A program made the translations under genes and the position numbers. This document shows, one piece after another, positions 17,105-27,625 of a DNA stretch of 42,156 nucleotides (its first letter is position 1; every line of letters starts with the position of its first letter). Under the pieces are notes generated by a model. That model worked only from the letters and a program-made list of their open reading frames with translations. It was not told the DNA's origin and made no database searches. Source of the DNA: Pseudomonadota bacterium (GTDB lineage: Bacteria; Pseudomonadota; Gammaproteobacteria; Francisellales; Francisellaceae); NCBI GenBank assembly GCA_027621155.1, contig JAQCCA010000002.1, positions 1-42,156 on the forward strand. Direction: 5' to 3'.

Positions 17105-17190
17105 AAATTTTTCAAAATGCTTGTTATTTTTGACGAATCTTACGTTATTCATAATAATGAAACCTCAGAAGGTCAATTGAGGATAAAGCA

Positions 17191-17952
17191 ATGACAACAC
17201 AATGGGATGTTAAGCGTTATACAACACAGCATAATTTTGTCACCAATTATGGTTATGAAGTGGTTGAGTTACTGGCGCCTCAACAAAATGAAGTTATATT
17301 AGACTTAGGTTGTGGCAATGGTGAGTTAAGTTACGAAATTTCCAAAAGAAGTCATAAGGTTTATGGTATTGATTTTGCGCAGTCAATGGTTGAGCAGGCA
17401 AATGAAGATTATCCACATATTGAGTTTACACAGCACAATGCTGAGTTAGCTTTTCCTTTTGCTAAGGAAAGTTTTGATGCCGTTTTTTCTAATGCCGCCC
17501 TTCATTGGATGCACAATGCCGATGCGGTGATTAAAAATATTAAAGAAGTGCTAAAACCCAATGGACGCTTTGTTTTTGAAATGGGTGGTAAGGGTAATGT
17601 TAATAACGTTCTTATTGCGATTGAGACAGCAGCTCAAGCTTATGGTGTAACAAAGTTTAGTGCTTTTAATTTTTATCCATCAATCGCTGAATATGCGACA
17701 TTACTTGAAAATAACGGTTTTCGTGTGAGTTTCGCTGTTCATTTTGATCGCTCAACCTTACTGCAAACGGATGAGGGCTTACGCAATTGGGTGAAGATGT
17801 TTCGCAATGATGTCTTAAGCCAGATTCCGAATGACAGTCATGACGACTATTTAAGCAAGGTTGAGTCGTTGGCAAAAGGCACACAATATCAAAATGGGCA
17901 GTGGTATGCTGATTATGTACGCTTACGCATGGTGGCAATCAAGCTTAAGTAA
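17191..17952 (+). CDS. SAM-dependent methyltransferase, trans-aconitate methyltransferase-like
   Basis: A 253-aa class I methyltransferase. SAM motif I is VILDLGCGNGELS (about 35-47), the acidic residue after strand 2 is in VYGIDFAQSM, and the motif FDAVFSNAALHWMHN followed by LKPNGRFVFEMGG resembles the Tam (trans-aconitate 2-methyltransferase) group. The general type is sure and the substrate is not. ATG is preceded by GAGGATAAAGCA. It follows tRNA-Leu by 86 bp and may be read through from that promoter. Confidence 0.82.
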   Translation: MTTQWDVKRYTTQHNFVTNYGYEVVELLAPQQNEVILDLGCGNGELSYEISKRSHKVYGIDFAQSMVEQANEDYPHIEFTQHNAELAFPFAKESFDAVFSNAALHWMHNADAVIKNIKEVLKPNGRFVFEMGGKGNVNNVLIAIETAAQAYGVTKFSAFNFYPSIAEYATLLENNGFRVSFAVHFDRSTLLQTDEGLRNWVKMFRNDVLSQIPNDSHDDYLSKVESLAKGTQYQNGQWYADYVRLRMVAIKLK

Positions 17953-18048
17953 TTAAAGTCCAAAAACACCGTAAAAACTACTGCTGCATTAGGTTAAATC
18001 CAGTAAACTGTGCATGAATAAATTATTTTGATTTTGGTAGTGGCTGTT

Positions 18049-19527
18049 ATGGTGAAAGCAGAGATTTTAATGAATATAGCAGCACACGAAAAGCGGGTTG
18101 CCGTGATCGAAAACGGTGTGTTGCAGGAAGTGCATTTTGAGCGTGAGAATCAGCGCGGTATTGTTGGCAATATTTATAAAGGGAAAATCACGCGGGTTTT
18201 ACCTGGAATGCAGGCTGCGTTTGTTGATATAGGGCTTGAGCGCTCTGGCTTTTTACATGTTTCTGATGTTATGCCGATTGCTTCAGATGAAAGTGCTGGC
18301 ATTGACTTAAACAGCAAAGAAGCCGATGTGCGTCATTGGCTGAGAGAAGGGCAAAGCATCTTGGTGCAAGTGCTTAAAGACCCATTAGGTAGCAAAGGTG
18401 CGCGTTTAAGTGCGCATTTGTCATTAGCGTCGCGCTATTTAGTGCATATGCCAGATTTAGATCATATCGGTATTTCTTTGCGCATTGAATCCGAGGAAGA
18501 GCGTGAGCGTTTGCAGCAAGTAATGAAAGAGGCGATTGGATCGGATTATCCACGCGGATTTATCATTCGCACGGTTGCTGAGGGCTTATCTTCTGAGGAG
18601 CTTAGAAAAGATATTAATTTCTTGCAGAATCTATGGCAGGACGTGCTTGATTCAGCAAGTACGGTGACGAAGCCTGGTGTTGTCTATCAGGATTTGAATC
18701 TTGTTATGCGTGCACTTAGAGACTTTGCTAACGACAAGGTTGAACGTATTCGCATTGATAATATCGATATGTATAGTGAGCTATGCCGCTTTAGTGATAA
18801 ATTTGTGCCTGGAGTACGTGAGAAACTGGAGTTATATAGCTCAAATACACCAATCTTTGATATGTATGGTGTTGAAGAAGAGTTATCACGTGCGCTTGAG
18901 CGTAAAGTGCCATTAAAATCTGGTGGGCATATTGTTATTGATCAAACTGAAGCTATGACAACGATTGATGTCAATACCGGTGGTTATGTCGGTATGGTCA
19001 ATCTTGAAGAGACAATTTTTAAAACTAATTTAGAGGCCGTACGCGTTTTAACAAGGCAGTTGAGACTAAGAAATCTTGGAGGTATCATTATTGTCGATTT
19101 TATTGATATGTCTGAAGAAGAGCATAAAGCTCAAGTTTTAGAGGCACTTGAAAAGGCGTTAGAGCTTGACTATGCACGTACGACATTTTCACCATTATCA
19201 GAGCTTGGCTTGGTTGAGATGACGCGTAAGCGCACGCAGGAAAGCCTCGCACAGTTTTTATGCGAGCCTTGCCCGATGTGCCAAGGAAAAGGTCGCATTA
19301 AATCAGTACAAAGCATTTGTTATGAGATTTTTCGCGAGATTAATCGTGAGGCAAATGCTTACCAAAGCAATGGCTTTTTGATTGTTGCTGCAAACTCGGT
19401 AATTGATGCCTTGCAAAATGATGAATCGTTTGGTCTAGGTGAGTTAGAAATTATTATTGGTAAACCCATTAAACTTCAGCCAGAATTAAGCTATGCTCAA
19501 GAAATGTATGATATCGTGCTAATGTAA
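18049..19527 (+). CDS. rng: Ribonuclease G
   Basis: An endoribonuclease that matures the 5' end of 16S rRNA and cleaves A/U-rich single strands. It has an S1 domain at the N-terminus (GIVGNIYKGKITRVLPGMQAA type sequence), the catalytic DNase I-like domain with the Mg2+ aspartates in MTTIDVNTGG and IIVDFIDM, and the Zn-link CPMC near the end. There is no long C-terminal tail, which separates it from RNase E. The listed start (18028) is a TTG-type start; E. coli alignment favours the ATG at 18049 (MVKAEILMN). It is followed by yhdP as in E. coli. Its intact state matters because rne in this window is interrupted. Confidence 0.94.
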   Translation: MVKAEILMNIAAHEKRVAVIENGVLQEVHFERENQRGIVGNIYKGKITRVLPGMQAAFVDIGLERSGFLHVSDVMPIASDESAGIDLNSKEADVRHWLREGQSILVQVLKDPLGSKGARLSAHLSLASRYLVHMPDLDHIGISLRIESEEERERLQQVMKEAIGSDYPRGFIIRTVAEGLSSEELRKDINFLQNLWQDVLDSASTVTKPGVVYQDLNLVMRALRDFANDKVERIRIDNIDMYSELCRFSDKFVPGVREKLELYSSNTPIFDMYGVEEELSRALERKVPLKSGGHIVIDQTEAMTTIDVNTGGYVGMVNLEETIFKTNLEAVRVLTRQLRLRNLGGIIIVDFIDMSEEEHKAQVLEALEKALELDYARTTFSPLSELGLVEMTRKRTQESLAQFLCEPCPMCQGKGRIKSVQSICYEIFREINREANAYQSNGFLIVAANSVIDALQNDESFGLGELEIIIGKPIKLQPELSYAQEMYDIVLM

Positions 19528-19552
19528 TGATGGATCTAATGAGCAGCAATTT

Positions 19553-22500
19553 ATGAAAAGAAGAATATTTATATTATGGTTAAGTTCAGTATTTGCTACT
19601 TTTCTTATTGTTGCTTGCATCGTTGGCTATGGTGTTTTAAGGCTTTTACCTGCTTATCAAAGCTCGATTGAAGATGTCCTGTCAAAGGTAACGGGCTCTA
19701 GTGTTTCTTTAAAGGTAGAGTATGCCAGCTGGCATGGTATCAATCCTGTGATTGAAGTCAGAGATGTTAAGGTTAAAGATCAAGAATTTTCTCTTAATAT
19801 CCCTAGCATGACTGTGCATATCAATGCCTGGCAGTCGTTAATGAGTTGGCGCTTTGTGACCAAAGATGTCACTGTGGCAGCACCCAAGCTTGTCTTTTAT
19901 TCCAGTGGCAAAGGCTTCGATTATCGAATGTTGCAATCCTTATCAGTCGCGGAGATTGATGAAATCGGCACTCGCTGGTCGAGTATCTTAGATTATCTAT
20001 TACAGCAAAATAATCTTGAATTGCAGAATATGCGCGTTGATGTTTTTAAGAATGCTAAGTCATTAGCCGAGCTTGTTGTTAATGCAAATTATCAGCAAAG
20101 AACTCAAGCAAAAGGCGTTTTACGCTTGACACTACAACCGCAAAAAGAACGTGATGAAAATAATCATCCTAGTCAGATTGATATTGTTTCTGTTATTGAG
20201 GAGAAAGACGAAAAATACTATTTTGATAGTACCTTAAATGATAAGCATAATGTCTTGGCAACCTTGATTGATAACGTAACGCAACAAGTAAAAATATCTC
20301 AGCTAATCGATCATCAGTTGGCATTGTCAGTGGTTAGCTCAGCCAAAGGGCTAGACTCAGTGATGATCATGGGTGAGTTATCAAAAGCTGAGTTTAAAAC
20401 CAGTCAATTAGATGAGCCAATATACAGTAATATCGTATTTAATTTGCGATTATTTCGTTATCAAAATCGTTTTGTATTGGGAGCTAACCCTTTATCTTTT
20501 GTGACGAATCATAAGCGATATACCTTTAGATCAGCGCTTTTTTCATTAGATCAACACCGTTTAGTGATGAATATTCCACGGCTTGATTTAGCGGATTTCT
20601 CGTCATTAGTGCAGATGGAAACCAGTGATTGGCGTAAAAACATTGTGCTCTCTGGCGTGCTAAGCGATGTAAGCTTTAGTTTTGATCTTAAGAACTTTAG
20701 TTTAAGTGGTATGCAATTAAAGGCACACTTTAATGATCTAGGCATTGCTAATAGCGATCATAATGTCGACTTTAAAGGCTTAAGTGGCAACGTTTGGTGG
20801 CGTGAGAATCATGTGAAACTAAGCATAGACTCACCAAATTTTGATATGGCAGAGAATCATATATTTAGTCGAGATTGGCCTGAGCTTGCAGTTAAAGGAA
20901 ATATAGATATTATCAAAGAGCCTTCAAAAATCCGCTTTGTGGTTGATGATTTGGCGTTAATGAATGCGAATATTCATTTTACGACTAAAGGCTCCGTTGA
21001 TGTGCCATTAACTACTCCTAAAGACTTTAGCCTTGATCTTAAGGGGGAGTTAAGTGGACAAAACCTCACAACTGAATATCAGGCCTTTTTGCCGCAAAAA
21101 GGAATCCCTAAACCGTTGTATGATTGGTTAATGCAGTGTTTATATGGTGCTAAAAAACTAGATGCAAGCTTTGCAATAAATGGCATTGCACGCAAAATTC
21201 CATATCCCAACCATGATGGCATATTTAAGATTGATGCGACCATTCAAGAGGGTAGTTTGTCACCGTATTTTGGTTTAGGTGTCGCTCATCAAGTTATGGG
21301 GGCTTTGCATTTTAATAATGAGGTATTTACCGCTAAAGTTAATGGGGGATTTTTGGCTGGTATTCCGATCAAAAATGTTGATTTGCAGATTGATAATATT
21401 GCGCCTGATGTGCCAGCGACTTTCAGTATTAATGCGGATGTTGCGACTAATAGCCAACATGCCTCTGCGTATTTAGCGCAAACGAAATATGGAGCCTTGG
21501 CGCAACAAATTAATCAATATGCACAGTATCAAGGGGACATTAATGCCAAGCTTAATATCGGTATTGCCTTGGGAGATCATACAAAAAAGGATCGCTTTGC
21601 AGGTAAAGTTGAGCTTAAATCGGGTGTTGTTGATATTAAAAAACCGCTGTCTAAATCACTTTATGATGTTAATGCTGAAGTGCTGATTAATGATCAGACG
21701 CTCAAAATTCAAAATCTTTCAGGATTTTTGAATATGAATATACCCTTTAATGTTAAGGGTGTGGTAGATGTCGCTGATCTTGAAAATCCGAGTATTAATC
21801 TCGAAGGAGGAGCATCTGTCACATTTTTGCCTAGATTCAGTGCCGAGCAACTAGATCGTGGTATATATCATGTGATGCAAGGTGTGTTGCCATTTGACTT
21901 TGTGATTAAAGGCAATATCAATAAAGGTATTTTGCAAGTGAGCTCTAATTTACTGGGTTGGCAAAATAACTTAGGTGAGCCACTAACGAAAAAAGGTTTT
22001 GAATATACGCCATTGTTATTAAAAAGTACATGGCAAAAAAATCAATCAGAAAACAAGACAGCATCATGGCACCTCAGCAGCAAATTGGATATCAAACATC
22101 AGGACAAGTTAACCACAAGTCTTAATGTCAATGACAAGGGTGTTGTCTCTGATGTTGGCTTATATGGGCAGTTATCAAACATGAGTAGCCAGCTGGTAGT
22201 TAATGCAATGCAAAGTATCAGTAGCGCTGATATTCTAAATGTAGAAAATAAAGAACAATGGCAGCAGGTTTTGCACTTAGATGTGCCGATGGTTGATAAA
22301 GAACTTAGTCAAACAGGGTGCTTTGTGGTTGCAAATTATAATGACTGTGTTTATCGACAACTTAATCAGTTACTGCGCCCAAAAGTGAGGCTCAGCATTG
22401 ATCAGTTAAACCTTTTTGGGAGTAATTATCAAAATGTCACTTTGCAGACCAATAGGGCACATAACTACACAAACTATATTGCGCATGGAAAGCCGCAAAA

Positions 22501-23473
22501 ATCATTGGTTATCAGTGTGCCTGATGCGTTAAGTGAACCGATTGAAGTCAGTGCTGATAATTTATTTTTTGCCTTGCCACAGAAGGAAAAAGAAACTGAA
22601 AATAAAAATAATAAAAGCAATGTAAATAATACGAACGACTTTATGACGATGTTAAATACGCTATTAACATCTGATGTGCTACGTAAAACGCCCGATATGA
22701 ATGTCAAGCTGACCAACCTGCAAGTAGGTGGTTACTCGATCCCAAATTTTCTAATGGCAACAACGGTTAGAGGAGGAGCGCTATCGATTCCGGTGTTATC
22801 TGCCTATGATCCAAATGCCAAGTTATTAGCAACAGCGAAGCTTTCCTCGTATGGTAGTTATATACATGCCAATGTCTTTTCATTAAATTGGGGTAATATG
22901 CTGCATAATTTTGGCTATGATGACTTCTTAAAAGGCGGATCTGGTAATGTCCAAGTACAATTAAGTTGGTCAGATCTCATGCCAAATGTTTCGACTATTT
23001 CAGGTAAGGCAACGGTTGATTTGCTCAACGGTGTTGTATTGTCGGTTGATTCAGGGATTGCTAAATATATTGGTTTATTAAGTCTTGATTCATATTTCAA
23101 GCGCTTATTTATGCCTTATGATGATTTTGAGCATCGTGGGATGGCGTTTAATAGTGTGGTTGGTGCTTATACGCTTGATAATGGATTGGCAAAAAGTAAC
23201 CCTTCAGTGATTATTGATACCCCTAGCTTTGCTTTGGTGGTGACAGGTGATGTTGATATAACTAATAAACAGTTAAATCAGCGTATTAAATATCAGCCGC
23301 ACTTTTCTGGAACAACCGCGGCAGTGGCAGGTGCTATTGGTGGTCCTGTTGTGGCTTTTGCGACTTACTTAGGCACAAAACTTTTAGGCAATACGGTATT
23401 TAAAAATATTGGTTTAATAAGTTTTGATGTGACCGGTAGTTGGGATAAACCAAGTCTTAAACAGGTTCAATAA
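19553..23473 (+). CDS. yhdP: YhdP family AsmA-like envelope protein
   Basis: A 1306-aa protein anchored by one N-terminal transmembrane helix, followed by a long beta-rich periplasmic region. It resembles the YhdP/DUF3971-AsmA group, which spans the periplasm and takes part in phospholipid movement to the outer membrane. The C-terminal AsmA-like block includes DLLNGVVLSVDSGIAKYIG and PHFSGTTAAVAGAIGGPVV. The order rng-yhdP is the conserved gammaproteobacterial arrangement and the genes are 25 bp apart. The last 7 bases overlap convergent rsmE. Length is close to that of the E. coli protein. Confidence 0.92.
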   Translation: MKRRIFILWLSSVFATFLIVACIVGYGVLRLLPAYQSSIEDVLSKVTGSSVSLKVEYASWHGINPVIEVRDVKVKDQEFSLNIPSMTVHINAWQSLMSWRFVTKDVTVAAPKLVFYSSGKGFDYRMLQSLSVAEIDEIGTRWSSILDYLLQQNNLELQNMRVDVFKNAKSLAELVVNANYQQRTQAKGVLRLTLQPQKERDENNHPSQIDIVSVIEEKDEKYYFDSTLNDKHNVLATLIDNVTQQVKISQLIDHQLALSVVSSAKGLDSVMIMGELSKAEFKTSQLDEPIYSNIVFNLRLFRYQNRFVLGANPLSFVTNHKRYTFRSALFSLDQHRLVMNIPRLDLADFSSLVQMETSDWRKNIVLSGVLSDVSFSFDLKNFSLSGMQLKAHFNDLGIANSDHNVDFKGLSGNVWWRENHVKLSIDSPNFDMAENHIFSRDWPELAVKGNIDIIKEPSKIRFVVDDLALMNANIHFTTKGSVDVPLTTPKDFSLDLKGELSGQNLTTEYQAFLPQKGIPKPLYDWLMQCLYGAKKLDASFAINGIARKIPYPNHDGIFKIDATIQEGSLSPYFGLGVAHQVMGALHFNNEVFTAKVNGGFLAGIPIKNVDLQIDNIAPDVPATFSINADVATNSQHASAYLAQTKYGALAQQINQYAQYQGDINAKLNIGIALGDHTKKDRFAGKVELKSGVVDIKKPLSKSLYDVNAEVLINDQTLKIQNLSGFLNMNIPFNVKGVVDVADLENPSINLEGGASVTFLPRFSAEQLDRGIYHVMQGVLPFDFVIKGNINKGILQVSSNLLGWQNNLGEPLTKKGFEYTPLLLKSTWQKNQSENKTASWHLSSKLDIKHQDKLTTSLNVNDKGVVSDVGLYGQLSNMSSQLVVNAMQSISSADILNVENKEQWQQVLHLDVPMVDKELSQTGCFVVANYNDCVYRQLNQLLRPKVRLSIDQLNLFGSNYQNVTLQTNRAHNYTNYIAHGKPQKSLVISVPDALSEPIEVSADNLFFALPQKEKETENKNNKSNVNNTNDFMTMLNTLLTSDVLRKTPDMNVKLTNLQVGGYSIPNFLMATTVRGGALSIPVLSAYDPNAKLLATAKLSSYGSYIHANVFSLNWGNMLHNFGYDDFLKGGSGNVQVQLSWSDLMPNVSTISGKATVDLLNGVVLSVDSGIAKYIGLLSLDSYFKRLFMPYDDFEHRGMAFNSVVGAYTLDNGLAKSNPSVIIDTPSFALVVTGDVDITNKQLNQRIKYQPHFSGTTAAVAGAIGGPVVAFATYLGTKLLGNTVFKNIGLISFDVTGSWDKPSLKQVQ

Positions 23474-24204
23474 TCGCCCCATAAAGCCTGTAATATAGCG
23501 ATAATTGCCAAGGGTGCAGTTTCTGTGCGTAGTATTCTTTTACCAAGACGTATGCTGTGACAGCCTTTATTTAATGCAAGCGATTCCTCATTATCACTAA
23601 AACCACCCTCAGGACCGATATAAATAGCAAAACGTTTAGCATTTGATTGCTGTTGATAGCGATGGGTAATTGTCTCATTGCTATGAGGAGATAGGAATAA
23701 CTTAATATCCGCATCGATTGTTAATGCATCAACTAAAGCTTGAGGCGTGTTAACTGTAGGCACAAATACACGAGCGGATTGCTCACTGGCACTTATGGCA
23801 ATTTTTTGCCAATGATCTAGTTTATGCGCTATCCGATCTTGATTAAGCTTGTAATCAACGCGTTCGGTCAGCATTGGCGTAAGTTCATTGACGCCAAGCT
23901 CGGTGGCTTTTTGAATGACTGTTTCTAGCTTGTCGCCCTTAGACAGCGCTTGGAACAGATGGATATGAATGGGTGATTCATTTTGCTTTTCAGTTTTAGA
24001 TAATATCTGAAGTATCGCTTTTTTAGGGTCTGCATGACTGATCTCAGTAAGATATTCATAACCATCAACATTATTAAATAAAATAACTTGATGACCCTGT
24101 TTATGCCTTAATACACGAATAAGGTAATGACTTGTTTCAGCAGAAAGGGTTATCGTCGCGGATTGCGCAGAAATCTCAGGATAAAATACACGAGAAATTC
24201 TCAT
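23467..24204 (-). CDS. rsmE: 16S rRNA (uracil1498-N3)-methyltransferase
   Basis: A SPOUT-fold enzyme methylating U1498 of 16S rRNA with SAM. The N-terminal PUA-like region contains SHYLIRVLRHKQG. The knotted C-terminal half contains KGDKLETVIQKATELGV, IGPEGGFSDNE and LGKRILRTETAPLAIIAIL, the SAM-binding trefoil motifs. At 245 aa it is standard for the family. It overlaps the 3' end of yhdP on the opposite strand and lies 18 bp downstream of the permease gene. Confidence 0.95.
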   Translation of the reverse strand: MRISRVFYPEISAQSATITLSAETSHYLIRVLRHKQGHQVILFNNVDGYEYLTEISHADPKKAILQILSKTEKQNESPIHIHLFQALSKGDKLETVIQKATELGVNELTPMLTERVDYKLNQDRIAHKLDHWQKIAISASEQSARVFVPTVNTPQALVDALTIDADIKLFLSPHSNETITHRYQQQSNAKRFAIYIGPEGGFSDNEESLALNKGCHSIRLGKRILRTETAPLAIIAILQALWGDY

Positions 24205-24222
24205 ATAATAACTCGCTTACGG

Positions 24223-25437
24223 TTAGGCAGAAAAATGAATCACAATGATGGCAATACCAGCAATAAATGAGATAAGCCACAATAGCGAGAACTGACTGAT
24301 TTTATAATGAAAAACATGCCCTGATTTATTGAGTTTATAGGCAATAACGGCAGGCATCATGAGCAGTAAAACAGCGATACACACACCAACATAACCAATG
24401 GCGCTAATAAACAGATTAGGGTCAAGCAAGTTAACTAATAATGGAATAATAAAGGTGAGAATAATCGCAATAAGAATTTTAAATTGAGCAGGCAGGCGGT
24501 TTAAGCGATAGCTATCAACATTAAAGTGATAAAGTGCCAAGCTGACACCTAAGTAAGATGTCATCACTGATATATCGGTAAAGACGTTCATGCTGATATT
24601 AGCAGTTGTTGTGGTGATTTTTTCTTTTAACGCATGCAGGATATTGCCGACATTCGCTTGATCTATACTCATATGATCAAAAATGGAGCTCATAAAGCTG
24701 ATCGGTCCATGCAAAGGTAATACGCCAAGTACTGCAATTAACCATAAAAAGTAGAGTATTAATGGGATGATGCTACCGATAAAAATCACGCGAAACAATG
24801 CTTTAGCATCTTGATTAAGATAATCACTTAGGGTTGGCACAATAATATGTGATGTAAAGGAGGTAATAATAACGGGGATCGCAATTAATAAGGTTGGGAC
24901 TAAATCTACTGGAGAAACGGCTAAATTGCTAAAGTCAACAAAGTGTAAGAAAATCAAACACACAAGCACTAGAAAAATAAGCTTAGCTGAGAGCAGTATA
25001 CGATTGATCACATCCACAGCGGATGTGCCAACGACAACAATTGCACCAAAAACAACGACGAAGATTAATGACCATGCGCTGGAGGAAATGCTAGGTAGTA
25101 ATGAATTAAAAGCAGAAGCAGCGCCTGAGATATACGCCACACTAATGCAATACATCAAGAGCAAAAACGAAATCCAAGTGATGATAACACCAGGCAAACC
25201 TAATGTACGCTTAGCAATAGAGGCGAAGCTTGCACCTTTTGGCATTGATAACGAAATATCAGCAATTAAAAGTGCGGTATAAGTCATAATGCACCATGCA
25301 ATAAGCATGACAATACTACTGATAAAAAAGCCAAGCTTGGCGGTGATTATGGGGAGCGCTAAAATACCAGCACCGATCTCAGTGCCGGTGACAATCATCA
25401 TGCAGCCAAGCTGCTTTGCCAATGAATTATTTGCCAT
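24223..25437 (-). CDS. Aromatic amino acid permease (HAAAP family), paralogue 1
   Basis: An inner-membrane secondary transporter of the tryptophan/tyrosine permease family (TyrP/Mtr/TnaB-like), 404 aa with about 11 hydrophobic helices. The N-terminal family motif is GTEIGAGILALP. Further family segments are GTSAVDVINR, FTSHIIVPTLSDYL and SYLGVSLALYHFNVDSYRL. Substrate (Tyr, Trp or another) cannot be decided. It is probably co-transcribed with rsmE downstream. A second, divergent paralogue is at 34582. Confidence 0.87.
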   Translation of the reverse strand: MANNSLAKQLGCMMIVTGTEIGAGILALPIITAKLGFFISSIVMLIAWCIMTYTALLIADISLSMPKGASFASIAKRTLGLPGVIITWISFLLLMYCISVAYISGAASAFNSLLPSISSSAWSLIFVVVFGAIVVVGTSAVDVINRILLSAKLIFLVLVCLIFLHFVDFSNLAVSPVDLVPTLLIAIPVIITSFTSHIIVPTLSDYLNQDAKALFRVIFIGSIIPLILYFLWLIAVLGVLPLHGPISFMSSIFDHMSIDQANVGNILHALKEKITTTTANISMNVFTDISVMTSYLGVSLALYHFNVDSYRLNRLPAQFKILIAIILTFIIPLLVNLLDPNLFISAIGYVGVCIAVLLLMMPAVIAYKLNKSGHVFHYKISQFSLLWLISFIAGIAIIVIHFSA

Positions 25438-25571
25438 GAAAAAGTTTCCAGAAATTGATGGTTTTGATTACTAAAACGTTACAGTACCTGATTTTCTTGC
25501 TACGTAAAAGTGAAAATAGTAGATAATTTATTTTTGAAGTTGACCAAATGAAGTTGAGTCAAACAAGCTAT

Positions 25572-26972
25572 TTAGAATAGCTTGCCACCTTTGCCACCAG
25601 GAGGCATCATGCCTGGCATGTTTTTCATTTGCTTCATTTGGCGCATAGCGCCCATCATTTTGCCCATGCCGCCTTTGCCACTGATTTTCTTCATCATCTT
25701 TTGCATTTGTGTGAATTGCTTTAATAGACGATTAATATCTTGCACTTGAGTGCCAGAGCCTTTAGCAATACGCAGTTTACGCGATGACTTGATAAATTCA
25801 GGTTTACGGCGTTCAAAAGGGGTCATCGAGTTGATGATTGCTTCCATTTGTACAAACATCTTATCGTTGACTTTATCCTGAAGATTAGCAGACATGTTAC
25901 CCATGCCTGGCAGTTTATCTAGCATTGAGCCGACACCACCCATTTTCTTCATTTGTTGCAACTGACTTTTGAAGTCTTCTAAGGTGAATGATTTACCTTT
26001 TTTAAGTTTTGTTGCAAGCTCTTTAGCTTCTTTTTGATCGACTTTGTGCTCAACTTCTTCGATCAAAGAAAGCACATCGCCCATGCCTAAAATGCGTGAA
26101 GCAATACGATCTGGATGAAACGGCTCTAACGCATCGGTTTTTTCACCCATACCGATAAATTTAATCGGTTTGCCAGTAATCTCACGAATAGAAAGAGCAG
26201 CTCCTCCTCTGGCGTCACCATCGGCTTTAGTCAGCACAACACCGGTTAACGGCAAAGCATCATTAAATGCTTTGGCTGTATTTGCCGCATCTTGACCGGT
26301 CATGCTATCAACGACAAAGAGCGTCTCCGTTGGTTTCATCGCATGATGTAATGCTTTGACCTCATCCATCATCTCAGCGTCAATATGCAAACGCCCAGCA
26401 GTATCGAGTATTAAGACATCGCATACTTGTTGCTTGGCAAGTTGCAAGGCTCTTTGTGCAATATCAATCGGCTTTTCATCAGCTGACGATGGGCAAAAGC
26501 TGATATCTAAAGATTCGGCTAAAGTTTGTAGCTGCTTAATCGCCGCAGGACGATAAACATCGGCACTAACGACCATTACCTTTTTGTTTTGACGCTCTTT
26601 CAAGAACTTTGCAAGCTTTGCCGTAGTCGTTGTTTTACCAGAGCCCTGTAAACCTGCCATTAAGATAACAACAGGTGGTTGAGCGCTTAAGTTAAGTGTT
26701 TCATTTTTCTCACCTAATGTACGTTCAAGCTCTTTTTTGACCATTGCAATAAAGGTCTGCCCTGGGGTGAGACTTGTGCGAATCTTTTCACCCAATGCTT
26801 CTTCTTGAATGCGACTGATAAACTCTTTGACGACGGGGAGGGCAACATCAGCCTCAAGTAATGCCATGCGCACATCGCGTAAGGCACTTTTGATATTGTC
26901 TTCGGTTAAGCGACCTTGACCTTTGAGCTTGTCAAGTGAACCGCCTAAGCGTTCGGATAAACTTTTAAACAT
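25572..26972 (-). CDS. ffh: Signal recognition particle GTPase Ffh
   Basis: The protein part of SRP; with 4.5S RNA it targets inner-membrane proteins to FtsY/SecYEG. It has an N domain (1-100), a GTPase G domain with GLQGSGKTTTTAKLA (107-121), DTAGRLHID (190-198) and TKADGDARGGAA (248-259), and a methionine-rich M domain ending MPGMMPPGGKGGKLF. The length of 466 aa is typical. No 4.5S RNA gene was recognised nearby. Confidence 0.97.
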   Translation of the reverse strand: MFKSLSERLGGSLDKLKGQGRLTEDNIKSALRDVRMALLEADVALPVVKEFISRIQEEALGEKIRTSLTPGQTFIAMVKKELERTLGEKNETLNLSAQPPVVILMAGLQGSGKTTTTAKLAKFLKERQNKKVMVVSADVYRPAAIKQLQTLAESLDISFCPSSADEKPIDIAQRALQLAKQQVCDVLILDTAGRLHIDAEMMDEVKALHHAMKPTETLFVVDSMTGQDAANTAKAFNDALPLTGVVLTKADGDARGGAALSIREITGKPIKFIGMGEKTDALEPFHPDRIASRILGMGDVLSLIEEVEHKVDQKEAKELATKLKKGKSFTLEDFKSQLQQMKKMGGVGSMLDKLPGMGNMSANLQDKVNDKMFVQMEAIINSMTPFERRKPEFIKSSRKLRIAKGSGTQVQDINRLLKQFTQMQKMMKKISGKGGMGKMMGAMRQMKQMKNMPGMMPPGGKGGKLF

Positions 26973-26995
26973 ATGTTTTACCTGTTTATGGTGCT

Positions 26996-27568
26996 TTAAG
27001 CATCTTTTTGTAATTCATGTTGATAAATGAGTTTCATGGCAGCAATGTTGCCATAATTAGCGGCTTTATTAAGCCAGATAAAGGCTTGGTGAAGATCGGT
27101 TTTTGTATAATACGGTTGGTCTTTGCCAATATATGATCGACCTAATAAGTACATCGCCTCAGTATTGCCTAGTTTGGCAGAGTCAATAAGATAACCATGA
27201 GCTTTTGCTGGTTGATTTTTAGCGTTGTAAATCAGTGCTAAAGCACGATAGGCATTGGCGCGATAGTCCCTGGGTTGTGCCAGATTTTTCTTATCAAGGA
27301 ATTTATCAAAATACTTGATCGCCGTATCATAATTAGGTTTCACGGCAATGCCATAGGTGTAATAAGTCCCTAGAAAGTAAGGAGAGGTTGGGCAGCCGTT
27401 ATTATAGAGCTTTGTAAAAGCAGGCACAGATTGACTATATTGACCATGTTTAAACAATGCATATGCATCGTTATAGGCTTTGGAAAGACAAGCATTTGCT
27501 GTTTGAATGCTGAAACTTGCTAATAAAATACCACCAATAAAAAGTGCGTTACGTTTAAAGTGCGTCAT
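26996..27568 (-). CDS. Secreted Sel1/TPR-repeat protein
   Basis: A 190-aa protein with a signal peptide (IGGILLASFSIQTANA, cleavage before Cys or nearby) and three to four Sel1-like/TPR helical repeats. Recognisable repeat ends are ALFKHGQYSQSVPAF, YYTYGIAVKPNYDTAIKYF, AMYLLGRSYIGKDQPYYT and AFIWLNKAANYGNIAAM. Such proteins usually act as protein-protein scaffolds in the envelope; no specific role can be assigned. It is located between rne and ffh on the same strand. Confidence 0.8.
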   Translation of the reverse strand: MTHFKRNALFIGGILLASFSIQTANACLSKAYNDAYALFKHGQYSQSVPAFTKLYNNGCPTSPYFLGTYYTYGIAVKPNYDTAIKYFDKFLDKKNLAQPRDYRANAYRALALIYNAKNQPAKAHGYLIDSAKLGNTEAMYLLGRSYIGKDQPYYTKTDLHQAFIWLNKAANYGNIAAMKLIYQHELQKDA

Positions 27569-27625
27569 AATCCATCCTCACATTTTGAAATGGTCATCAC
27601 CTTAAAAAGGTGATGACTGCTTTAT

